DNA of 64,000 nucleotides from Luteitalea sp. TBR-22 (GTDB lineage Bacteria; Acidobacteriota; Vicinamibacteria; Vicinamibacterales; Vicinamibacteraceae), in assembly GCF_016865485.1 (NCBI RefSeq), contig NZ_AP024452.1:1386501-1450500 (forward strand), read 5' to 3'. Shown one piece after another: positions 19,139-27,322 of this stretch. Numbering within the stretch: the first letter of the stretch is position 1; each line of letters begins with the position of its first letter. The notes under the pieces are model-generated. The model ran no database searches, had not been told where the DNA came from, and saw only the letters and a program-made list of their open reading frames with translations. Made by a program: the position numbers and the translations under genes.

Positions 19139-21493
19139 ATGCACGCATCGAGCGTGTCGCTCGCCGTCCTGCACGGCCTCGTGATCGCCGCTTTCACCTG
19201 GGCGCGCATCGCGCGCGACGGAGCCCTGCTCAGTCGGGTGGCGGTGGAGTGGGTGCCGTGGCTCACCGTGCTCATCCTGGCCGTCACCGTCCTCGCGTCG
19301 CCGTTGGTCGCCTGGATGGCTCGTCAGGATCCGGCGCGGGCCTTCGTCCGACTGGCGGTGGCGACAGGGCTGTCGCTGGTGGCGTGGGAGTGGCTGCTGC
19401 GGCGGAGCGAGGCATGGAGCGCGCTCGTCCTCTACGTGTGGGTCGGCGCCTACGGTCCGGTCCTGGTCGCGCAGTTCTGGGTGCTGGTGCAGGCCCGACT
19501 CGATCCTCGGCAGGCGCGTCAACACATCGGCTGGATCGGCGCAGCGGGGATCGTCGGCGGCATCGTCGCCGGCCTCCTTGCGAGCGTCATGGCCAGCCGC
19601 GCCGGCCTTGGCGACCTCGTCGGGCTGACCGTGCTCGCGCACCTCGGTGCCGGCACCATCGCGATGGGCTGGCAGGGCGCCACGCCTGCCGCGGCGGCCC
19701 GCGTCGATGCCACGGCGCTGCGCGCGCGCACGCTGCTGCGTGAAGCCGGCTATGCGCGGCTGCTCGCGTTCGTCGTGGTCCTCGGGGCCCTGACGGGCGG
19801 GCTCGTCGACTACCAGTTCAAGCGGGCGCTCCAGCAACAGTCCACCGATGCGTCGGCGCTCGGCACCTGGCTCGGCGTGTACAACGTCGCCGTCGGCGCG
19901 CTGGCGCTGGTGGCGCAGCTGGCCACGCCGCTGTTGCTGGCGCGCTCGGGGGCACGGTTGGTCGCCTTCGTCCTTCCGTCGGGTGTGCTGGCGGGCGCCG
20001 TGGCGGGCGCTGCCTGGCCGGCCGCGCCCTGGCCGGCGGCGGGGACGCGCCTGTGGGAGCACGCGGCGCGCATCTCGCTGGGGCGTACCGCGCACGAGTT
20101 CTTCTTCCTGCCGTTCCAGGGACAGGCACGCGTCGTGATGAAGCACGCCGCCGAAGGCTTCCTGACCCGTGGTGGTGAAGTGCTCGCCTCGCTCGTGCTC
20201 GTCGGCCTGGCGGCCAGCGGGCGCGCCGATGGCTGGCATCTCGCGCTGGCCGTGGGGATCTCGGCCGGGGCGTGGCTCGTGCACGTCGGCTGGCTCGGCC
20301 GCGCCTACGGTCCGGCGCTGTCGCTGTCGCTGGATCAACTGCTCAGGCCGGGCCGCGCCGACACGCCGGCGCACGTCGATCGCGGCGTCACGGTGTCGGA
20401 ACTCGTCGCGCTGCTCAGGAGCCCCGACTCCCGCCACGTCACCTTCGCCCTCGACGAGCTCGCGGCGATCGATCCGGAGCGCGCCAGGCACGTGGCACGG
20501 CCGCTGGTCACGCACGGCTCGCGGCACGTGCGGTTGCGGGCGCGTCGGGTGCTGATGCCTGCCCGGCCGGCGCGGACCAACGGCACCTCGTGGACCGGCG
20601 CCCAGGCCGCGCTCTCGGCGGCGCTGACGACCGGCGACCCGGCGCGCGCCGCGGCCGCCTGCGCCGAGGTGACCGCGGCGGTCGATCGCGCGGCGGTCCC
20701 GGTACTGCTCGGCCACCTCTCGGGCGCCACGCGGATGCTGGTGCGCGACACGCTCGTGACCCTCGGCGATGCCGTTGCCGGTAGCCTCGGCGACGCGCTG
20801 GTCGACGACCGCGTGCCGGCCCGCGTCAGGCGCGACCTCGCGCAGGTGCTCGCGCGCATCGCCTCGCCTGCCGCGTTGGCGCAGCTCACGCGCGTCCCCG
20901 AGGACGCTCCGCGCGCCCTGCGCGGGCTGGCGCTGCGGGGGCTGGATGCGGCGCGCAAGCGAGGGCTCGACGTGCCTGTCGACCCGGCCGCGGCGCGCGA
21001 GGCGTTGTCTGTCGACGTGCGGGACTTCGAGCGCCGCCGCCGGCATCGCGCGACGGCGGCGAGCGGATCCGGTCCGGAGTGGCAGTTGCTCGCGCGGGCC
21101 GTCGGCGAGGCAGCGCACCAGGCGCGCGAGCGCGTGTTCCGCCGCCTGGCGCTCCTCTATCCAGCGCGCGAGATGCTGCGCGCGCACCGCGGCCTGGCCA
21201 GCGACGACCCGCGCATCGCTGCCTTCGCGGTCGAGTACCTCGAGGCCACCCTGACGCCCGAGCACCGCGAGCAGGTGCTTCCGGTGCTGGTCACCCCGCC
21301 CGACGACGACCCGATGGCGCTCGACGCGCTGCTGCTCGAACTGCTGCGTGACGAGGATCCGTGGATTGCCGCCATCGCCGCCCACGCCTGCGGCGCACGG
21401 CGCGACCGCGCGCTTGCGCCGGCCCTGCAAGCCGTCGACGCCCGTGACCCCGTCCACGCCGAGGCGCTCGCCTGGGCGATGGGGCGCCTGTGA
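19139..21493 (+). CDS. MFS/nucleotide-translocase-like membrane protein with HEAT repeats
   Basis: 784 residues from ATG 19139. The first ~410 form about a dozen helices (for example SSVSLAVLHGLVIAAFTWA and HIGWIGAAGIVGGIVAGLLA), organised like the Npt1/Npt2 nucleotide-translocase MFS branch; VLVAQFWVLVQ resembles VVAQFWSFAND in the clearer family member at 25080. From ~residue 420 on it is soluble, with HEAT-type helical pairs (ELVALLRSPDSRHVTFALDE, DEDPWIAAIAAHACG). It overlaps by 4 bases a cyclic-nucleotide-binding protein. The transported compound is unknown. HEAT repeats plus a cNMP-binding partner suggest ligand-gated transport or signalling, as inference. Confidence 0.72.
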   Translation: MHASSVSLAVLHGLVIAAFTWARIARDGALLSRVAVEWVPWLTVLILAVTVLASPLVAWMARQDPARAFVRLAVATGLSLVAWEWLLRRSEAWSALVLYVWVGAYGPVLVAQFWVLVQARLDPRQARQHIGWIGAAGIVGGIVAGLLASVMASRAGLGDLVGLTVLAHLGAGTIAMGWQGATPAAAARVDATALRARTLLREAGYARLLAFVVVLGALTGGLVDYQFKRALQQQSTDASALGTWLGVYNVAVGALALVAQLATPLLLARSGARLVAFVLPSGVLAGAVAGAAWPAAPWPAAGTRLWEHAARISLGRTAHEFFFLPFQGQARVVMKHAAEGFLTRGGEVLASLVLVGLAASGRADGWHLALAVGISAGAWLVHVGWLGRAYGPALSLSLDQLLRPGRADTPAHVDRGVTVSELVALLRSPDSRHVTFALDELAAIDPERARHVARPLVTHGSRHVRLRARRVLMPARPARTNGTSWTGAQAALSAALTTGDPARAAAACAEVTAAVDRAAVPVLLGHLSGATRMLVRDTLVTLGDAVAGSLGDALVDDRVPARVRRDLAQVLARIASPAALAQLTRVPEDAPRALRGLALRGLDAARKRGLDVPVDPAAAREALSVDVRDFERRRRHRATAASGSGPEWQLLARAVGEAAHQARERVFRRLALLYPAREMLRAHRGLASDDPRIAAFAVEYLEATLTPEHREQVLPVLVTPPDDDPMALDALLLELLRDEDPWIAAIAAHACGARRDRALAPALQAVDARDPVHAEALAWAMGRL

Positions 21494-21942
21494 CCACCGA
21501 CGCCCGCCCGTCGCTCACCACCGTGGAGAAGGCGGCGCTGCTGCTGGAGGTCGACCTGTTCCACGACGTCCCGAGCGACGCGCTCGCCGAACTGGCCGCG
21601 CGGATGGAAGAGGGCTCGCACGCGCCCGGTGATGTCCTGCTCGAGCCCGGGGCGCCCGACGTGCGCCTGTGGGTGGTGCTCTCCGGGCGTGTCCGCGTCG
21701 GCCGCGAGGCGGATGGTGCGACCGAGCATGGCCCCGGCGCGGCGGTCGGCCTCCTCGCCCTGCTCGGCGTCGTCGACGACGAGTCGGTCATCGTCGACGA
21801 GCCATGCCGCACGCTGTCGGTCACGCCCGAGGACTACCTCGATGCCCTGGCCGACAACCCGGCGTTCGCGCTGGCCAATCTCAGGGCACTGGGGCGGCGC
21901 TTGCGCGCGAGCGAGGGGCGGCCCACTCGACCGCCCACGTGA
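21490..21942 (+). CDS. cyclic-nucleotide-binding-domain protein
   Basis: 150 residues, GTG start inside the previous stop (GTGA). It is a lone Crp/cNMP-type beta-barrel: LEVDLFHDVPSDALAELAAR, then GDVLLEPGAPDVRLWVVLSG, with a degenerate phosphate-binding cassette (GPGAAVGLLALLG in place of the usual GE-x-R-x-S/T). No DNA-binding helix-turn-helix follows. It is probably a regulatory subunit for the HEAT-repeat transporter with which it is co-translated. Because the cassette arginine is not obvious, true cyclic nucleotide binding is doubtful. Confidence 0.75.
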   Translation: MTTDARPSLTTVEKAALLLEVDLFHDVPSDALAELAARMEEGSHAPGDVLLEPGAPDVRLWVVLSGRVRVGREADGATEHGPGAAVGLLALLGVVDDESVIVDEPCRTLSVTPEDYLDALADNPAFALANLRALGRRLRASEGRPTRPPT

Positions 21943-21959
21943 GCCGGGCCAGCGCCCGT

Positions 21960-22278
21960 CTACGGCCTGCGCACCATCCGTATCGGCGGGATCCCCGGCC
22001 AGCGTAGCGAGAGGCCCACCGCGCCGGTGCCGTCGACCTCGAACTCCACCGCGCCGCCGGGCACCCCTACGGTTTGCGGATCAACGGAGGGCGCGAGGAA
22101 GCGGGTGGCAGTCGCGGAATCAGGGTGTGGCGCCGGCGTCGACCATGCGTCCGGCGACAGTGCGATGGTCGTTGGCGCTGGCGCGCGGCAGCTGCGCGCC
22201 GGCCGGCGCCGCCCACAGCAGGAGGAGCAGGCCGAGCACTGCGAAGCGACCGTTGAAGGAAACGTCAGGCACAGCCAT
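21960..22278 (-). pseudogene. internally deleted remnant of a multicopper oxidase gene
   Basis: A decayed second copy of the gene at 22367-24925. It keeps the signal peptide and mature N-terminus (QLPRASANDHRTVAGRMVD, against HRTIAGRMVD in the intact copy), then jumps at ~22120 straight to the C-terminal end (TRFLAPS, GAVEFEVDGTGAV, RMVRRP, stop TAG at 21960). About 770 codons, including all copper motifs, are missing, and the junction is out of frame (TGA at 22120). The fragment lies directly downstream of the intact copy, so a tandem duplication followed by deletion is the simplest explanation. Confidence 0.85.
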
Positions 22279-22366
22279 GGAGCTCCAGTTGGCGAGGGGA
22301 AAAGGGTCGGCCGCCCCGCGCAATCGTGCGTGATGCGCTGGCGGCCCGCAGCCCCGGGGGGCGCGT

Positions 22367-24925
22367 CTATGGTTTGCGCACCATCTTGAACGGGGGCGCT
22401 CCCGGCGACCGGAACGAGATGGCCACCGCTCCCGTGGCATCGACCTCGAACTCCACGACCGCGCCGGGTTGGAACGAGGGTGCGAGGAACCGTGTCGCCC
22501 CGGCGGGGATCAGGGGGCGGCGTCGACCATTGGGGAAGACGAGTGTCAGGGCCTCACCCTGCCGTTCCGTGCTGACGAGGGCGAAGGTCCCACCCGGTGG
22601 CGCCCATGCGCCGGCCAGGCGGTCGAGGTCGTCTGCAGGCACCACGACGTCCGGCACATGGTCGAGGCGGCCGACGACGGTGTTGCCTTCCGAGATCTCC
22701 ATCGCCGTGATGGCCCCGGCGGTCTCGACGAATCGCGCGCGACGCGCCTGGTCTGCCTCGACGATCACGCCGTCCTCGAAGCGCCCGTACGCGAACGTGT
22801 GGGCCCCGAGCGGCACGAGGTAGCGGATGTCGGGTTTCGGCGTCCCATCCGGCGACTCGTCCACGAACAACTGGCCGTCATTGAGGAAGACCCGTGCCTG
22901 GTCCGGCGCGGAGGCTCCTGCCCGGGCGGCTCCCCGGAACAGGCCCAGGTAGCGCTCGCGCGCGGCGGCATCGAGGTCCACCACGGGCAGCTCGGTGCCG
23001 CGGACGGCGGTTGTCATCGCGGCGTCGGTCACGTCGCCCACGGCGAAGGCGACGCGCTGGACCTGTGCGCCGCCCCACTCGGGGTAGAACTCCGTGCGCA
23101 CCTCGAGGACGTACACGCCGGATTGCGTGGGCGTCCACTCCACGTCGCGCGTTTCGCCGACGCCCAGGTCGAACTTCGCCGTCTCGTCCACGCGCTGGTG
23201 GGCGGGCAGGTCGGCGCCGTCCTTGGCGCGGGCGCGCCACTGCACTTCCTTGCCGGCCTGCAGCAGCCGCACGGTCTTGACCTCGTCTTCGCTGATGTGG
23301 GCGAACCGCAGGCGCACGCTCTGTCCCGGAGCGAAGCGTTGCGGCGGCAGGTGCTCCTGGCCGTTGATGGCGGGCGGGGCGTTCCTCACCGCGCCACGCG
23401 ACGCCAGCAGGAACAGGCGATCGCGCACCGGGTCGAACGTCTCGTTCGGGCCGAGCACGAGGAACCCGCCGTACAGGCCTTGCGACAGCTCGTGCCCGGG
23501 TTCGCCGTGCGTGTGGTACATGAACGTGCCCGCACGGGGCGGCGTGATCAGCACCGCCCGCGAGTCTCCCGGCGCGATCGGCGCGCGTGGGGACTCCGGC
23601 GTGCCGCTCCAGTCGCCGACGCCGTCGTACACGCTGCGCAATTCGAGCCCGTGCCAGTGCATCGAGAGCGGGAACGGCAGCCGGTTGTGCACGACGATCT
23701 GCGTGGGCTCGCCCTGGCGCAGCACCAGCGTGGTGCCGCTGCCGCGCGGCGCGTCTGCCGCCGGCACCGCGCCATCCTGGAGCTGGAACGCATGCTCGGG
23801 GCCTTCGCGGAACACGCCTGCGCGCGTGCTGGTCCAGACGTCCAGGCGGCGCGCCGGCGCGGGCTCGGCCACCACGTCGCCCGGCCGCGGGCGGACCGTG
23901 ATCCCCAGGACCAGTCCGGCCATGTCATGGCTGGCGTGGGCGTGCCCGGCCGCCGCCTTGGCCGCGCGATCCTTCTCGAACAGCTGCGGCTCGCCCATGT
24001 GCCGGATCAGGTGGCAATGGAACAGCCAGTTGCCCTGTTCGGACGGCGACCACGTCATGCGCATCGTGGAGAACGACGCCGGCATGAGATCGGTCACGAC
24101 CAACGGTCTGTCGGCCTGGGCGTAGACCGTCTCGCTGCCACCGTCGCCGCGGGCGTCGACGTTGAAGTAGAAGCCGTGCAGGTGCATCGGGTGGTAGATG
24201 CCCGACAGGTTGACGACGCGCCAGCGGACCGTGTCACCGACCGTGTAGGTGAGTCGCTCGGTGAAGGGCCAGGACAGGCCGTTCACCACGATCTTGCCGG
24301 AGGGGCCGCCCTCGCTTCCGGAGGACGAGATCACGAACACGCGCTCATCGCTCGGGGGAGGCGTGCCAGCAGGATCGACGATGAAGACGCCGTCGAGCAC
24401 GGCGCCGTTCGGCCGCCCGGCGGGCGGGCCCTGGACGCTCGCCGTGTAGAACGACGTCAGCGCCTCGGTGGGCGTGAACTGGACCTCACGGCTCTCGCCG
24501 GGCGCGAGGCGGATGAAGGTGCCGCGCAGGAAGGCCGGCCCCGGGGGCGCCCCGTCGACGGGGGGGCCGGAGCGATCGCCGAGCCCGCGAATGGTGATCG
24601 GATGGTCGAGGGTGTTGCGGAGCGTGACGTGCACGGGCGTGCCGGCAGGGACGCGGATCATCGGGCCAGGCGCCATGGGCACGCCGCCCGGCTCGGCAAA
24701 GGCCGCCGCGGTCAGGACCGGGCCGTCCTCGCCGCGTGGCCGCCATTCGGCCTTCACTGCCTCGAGCGAGACGCGGAGTTCGCCGTCGACCATGCGTCCG
24801 GCGATGGTGCGATGGTCGTTGGCGCTGGCGCGCGGCAGTTGTGCGGTGGCAGGCGTCGCGACTGCCAGCAGCAGCACGCAGAGTACTTCGATGCGCCCGG
24901 GGAAGGAGGCGCCGGGAAAAGGCAT
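22367..24925 (-). CDS. exported multicopper oxidase with permuted copper motifs
   Basis: 852 residues with a signal peptide (RIEVLCVLLLAVATPATAQ). All four copper motifs are present but in unusual order: HPMHLHGF (~244) and HCHLIRHM (~303), normally C-terminal, come first; MHWHGLEL (~422) and YHTHGEPGHE (~470), normally N-terminal, come second. The N-terminal cupredoxin part has degenerate equivalents (HPITIRGLG, YTAS). The type 1/type 3 cluster is still possible if the two halves interact. It would oxidise phenolics or metals in the periplasm with O2. ATG 24925 places the signal at the start; the frame is open to 24964. A truncated paralogue follows at 21960. Confidence 0.85.
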   Translation of the reverse strand: MPFPGASFPGRIEVLCVLLLAVATPATAQLPRASANDHRTIAGRMVDGELRVSLEAVKAEWRPRGEDGPVLTAAAFAEPGGVPMAPGPMIRVPAGTPVHVTLRNTLDHPITIRGLGDRSGPPVDGAPPGPAFLRGTFIRLAPGESREVQFTPTEALTSFYTASVQGPPAGRPNGAVLDGVFIVDPAGTPPPSDERVFVISSSGSEGGPSGKIVVNGLSWPFTERLTYTVGDTVRWRVVNLSGIYHPMHLHGFYFNVDARGDGGSETVYAQADRPLVVTDLMPASFSTMRMTWSPSEQGNWLFHCHLIRHMGEPQLFEKDRAAKAAAGHAHASHDMAGLVLGITVRPRPGDVVAEPAPARRLDVWTSTRAGVFREGPEHAFQLQDGAVPAADAPRGSGTTLVLRQGEPTQIVVHNRLPFPLSMHWHGLELRSVYDGVGDWSGTPESPRAPIAPGDSRAVLITPPRAGTFMYHTHGEPGHELSQGLYGGFLVLGPNETFDPVRDRLFLLASRGAVRNAPPAINGQEHLPPQRFAPGQSVRLRFAHISEDEVKTVRLLQAGKEVQWRARAKDGADLPAHQRVDETAKFDLGVGETRDVEWTPTQSGVYVLEVRTEFYPEWGGAQVQRVAFAVGDVTDAAMTTAVRGTELPVVDLDAAARERYLGLFRGAARAGASAPDQARVFLNDGQLFVDESPDGTPKPDIRYLVPLGAHTFAYGRFEDGVIVEADQARRARFVETAGAITAMEISEGNTVVGRLDHVPDVVVPADDLDRLAGAWAPPGGTFALVSTERQGEALTLVFPNGRRRPLIPAGATRFLAPSFQPGAVVEFEVDATGAVAISFRSPGAPPFKMVRKP

Positions 24926-25079
24926 GAGCCGCTCCGGTGGGGGAGTGCACGTCGCGACGGTCACGCCGACGTCGGCGCGCCGCCCGGATGTGGGAGGCGG
25001 CGATTATGGCAGAGTTTAGGCGCGCGTCGTGTGATTCTGACGCGACTGATCCTGGCAACCCTTAGGATCCTCAGGACTT

Positions 25080-26483
25080 TCAGAGGGCTGGCGCGTCGGC
25101 GGCGTGCGAGCGGGAGTTGGCCGTTTCGGCCGCTCGTGTCCGGCGACGATATTCCCTGACCAGCAGCCAGGCGACGCCGGACCAGGCCGCCACCACCACC
25201 AGCAGGGCGCCAGCGAAGCCCTGGCGGTCCAACGACATCCAGGTCGTGCCCGCGAGCACGAGGCCGGCGGCGAGCACGTCGCCGGCGCGCACCACGAACG
25301 TGTCGGCGCCCTGCTTGGCGGCGTACTTGTCGGCGCGGGTGGTCGGCAGCCACAGCATCTGCCGTCCCGTGTTCATCGCCGAGTAGTCGGTGGCGTTCTC
25401 CAGCGTCTTCATCCAGCGGAACACCGGGAAGCCGGCGCCAGCGAACACGAGTCCGTAAGTCAACAGCGACATCATCGGCAGGGCGAGCAGCACGCCCGCG
25501 ATGCCGGCGACGCGCACGACACGCGAGACGAGCAGGCTCTGGATGGCGACCGTCACCACGTTGACCCAGAAGTAGTAGTCGCCGAAGAACCGCCCGATGC
25601 AGGCCTCGCGCGACGCGCCAGCGGCGCACGCGGGATCGACCTCCACGGCAGCGAGCACCGCGCGCCCGAGGATGTACTCGCCCGTCGTGTTGACGACGTT
25701 CAGCAGCAGCAGGAGGAGGCAGACCAGCCGCAGGTACGGGTCACGGGCCAGGCGTGCGAACCCGTCGCGGGGCGTCCCGTCGGGCGCGTCGCTGGCCGGG
25801 CGCGTCGTGCCGCCGCGGCCGGCATCCACGGCCAGGTAGCCGCCGAGCGAGAGCAGGAGCAGCGCCGCCGCCAGGTGCAGCAGCGACAGGGCCGGCACGC
25901 CGGCCTCGAACAGGCGCCCGGCGGTCCACGCGCCGATCGGGCTGCCGAGCGTCGCGCCGGCCGCGATCACCGGGAACAGCCGGGCGCCGCGCTCGGGCGT
26001 GTGCAGGTCGTTGGCGAACGACCAGAACTGCGCCACGACGGCGTTGTTGAACACGCCGACCCACACGAAGAAGGCGACGCCGAGCATCGGCGTGCCCATC
26101 GTGCCGAGCAGCCAGAAGATCTCGAGGTTGACGACGAAGAAGAGGGTGAGCGCGACCACGAGCGTCCGCCGCGAGACGCGGGCCGCGAGCCGGCTGTAGG
26201 CGGGCACGGCAGCCATCAGCACCACCGCCTGCAGCGCCGATGCGTAGGCCTTCACTTCCGCGCCGCCGGTGGCGAGGATCAGCGGTTCGCGCACGGTCTT
26301 GCACACGTAGTACCCGCAGAGGATGAGGAACAGCGTGCACAGCAGCAGCCCGGTCGCCGCGCCCTCGCCCTTCCGCACGTCGCCGAAGGGGCGGAGGAGG
26401 CGATCGGGAATCGCCGGAGCCGGGGTGTCCGGGGGCTCGGGCCAACGCGTGGCGTGGCGCAGCGCCGTGGTCGCGCGTCGCAT
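25080..26483 (-). CDS. Npt1/Npt2-type MFS transporter (nucleotide translocase family)
   Basis: 467 residues, 12 predicted helices. Features of the ATP/ADP-translocase-like MFS branch: LLRPFGDVRKGEGAATGLLL at the N-terminus, GYYVCKTVREPLIL, VVAQFWSFANDLHTPERGAR, ENATDYSAMNTGRQMLWLP, and KYAAKQGADTFVVRAGD. Free-living Acidobacteriota and Bacteroidota carry such proteins without being energy parasites, so the substrate is probably not ATP in exchange for ADP. It lies upstream of the multicopper oxidase gene on the same strand with a 154-base gap. Confidence 0.83.
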   Translation of the reverse strand: MRRATTALRHATRWPEPPDTPAPAIPDRLLRPFGDVRKGEGAATGLLLCTLFLILCGYYVCKTVREPLILATGGAEVKAYASALQAVVLMAAVPAYSRLAARVSRRTLVVALTLFFVVNLEIFWLLGTMGTPMLGVAFFVWVGVFNNAVVAQFWSFANDLHTPERGARLFPVIAAGATLGSPIGAWTAGRLFEAGVPALSLLHLAAALLLLSLGGYLAVDAGRGGTTRPASDAPDGTPRDGFARLARDPYLRLVCLLLLLLNVVNTTGEYILGRAVLAAVEVDPACAAGASREACIGRFFGDYYFWVNVVTVAIQSLLVSRVVRVAGIAGVLLALPMMSLLTYGLVFAGAGFPVFRWMKTLENATDYSAMNTGRQMLWLPTTRADKYAAKQGADTFVVRAGDVLAAGLVLAGTTWMSLDRQGFAGALLVVVAAWSGVAWLLVREYRRRTRAAETANSRSHAADAPAL

Positions 26484-26540
26484 GCGAGTGTGCCGCCGGA
26501 GGACGGGGCGGCTGGAACGCGCCCCGTCCGATGGCGGCTG

Positions 26541-27185
26541 TTACCGGCCGACCTGCAGGTTGTTGGTCACCCGGTAGCTGGGTGCCTTATCGGCGGCGAT
26601 GCGTGCGGCGCGCGCCTTCTCGGCTGCCGTGCGCACGCGGCCGCGGAGGATGACCGTCCGCGTGCTGGCCTCGGTGTCGACGTCGATGTCGCTGGCGTCG
26701 ATCGTCGTGTCGGCCATCAGCGCGCTCTTGATCTGCGCGGTCTGCTGTGCGGCGTCGCCGGTGCGCGCCGCCGACGCGGCGCTCTCGCGCGCCTCACGGC
26801 CGGCCTCGCGTGCCGCGCCGGCCGTGGCTGCCGCTCCCTCGCGCGCCATCTCGCCCGCCCGCGCCGCCCCTTCGCGCGTCGCCTCGCCGGCTTCCTGCAT
26901 CCCCTCCCGGGTCGCGCGTGCCGTCTCCCGCGCGGCCTCGCGCGTCGCATCGGCGGTCTCGCGGGCGGCCTCGCGCGTCGCGTCGGCAGCCTGGTCGGCA
27001 GCCTGCGACACGTCACGTCCTGCCTCGCGCGCGGCTGCTGCCGATCGGTCTGCGGCCTGATCCGCCTTCTCTGCCGCGTGCTCCGCGTCGCGCTCCATGC
27101 CTTCGCGAGTGTTGCGGCAGCCCGCGCCCGCGACCAGCACCAGTCCCAGCACCACCGCCGTGCCCATCCATGTGTTGCGCCGCAT
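26541..27185 (-). CDS. lipoprotein with 11-mer alanine/arginine/glutamate repeats and BON domain
   Basis: 214 residues. Lipoprotein signal with lipobox LVAGAGC (MRRNTWMGTAVVLGLVLVAG). Residues ~25-140 are a low-complexity helical array of units like ATREAARETA and ATREGMQEAGE, resembling late-embryogenesis-abundant or apolipoprotein-type amphipathic helices. A BON domain closes the protein (IKSALMADTTIDASDIDVDT, then RTVILRGRV). BON domains bind phospholipid or envelope components, and the helical array may coat membranes under desiccation. ATG 27185 follows ggaggacgt. It is the smallest plausible unit; the frame upstream is not coding. Confidence 0.85.
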   Translation of the reverse strand: MRRNTWMGTAVVLGLVLVAGAGCRNTREGMERDAEHAAEKADQAADRSAAAAREAGRDVSQAADQAADATREAARETADATREAARETARATREGMQEAGEATREGAARAGEMAREGAAATAGAAREAGREARESAASAARTGDAAQQTAQIKSALMADTTIDASDIDVDTEASTRTVILRGRVRTAAEKARAARIAADKAPSYRVTNNLQVGR

Positions 27186-27322
27186 CACGTCCTCCGTAGC
27201 ATTTCCAAACATCCCGGAGCGTTTGTGCCTACCGGGTGTGCTCAGGTCCTCCCAGCAGCGCCCCCAACGGTGGAAGCCTGCCGGCTGTCGATGCTGGTGA
27301 TTGCAAAGGGCCGACCACCCTT

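Noticed and set aside
22469-25159. 896-codon open frame antisense to the multicopper oxidase
   Set aside because: Arg/His/Gly-rich shadow frame; the minus strand encodes copper motifs and a signal peptide.
25080-26483. ATP/ADP translocase of an intracellular energy parasite
   Set aside because: The genome segment has the metabolism of a free-living bacterium; related Npt-type carriers occur in free-living phyla.
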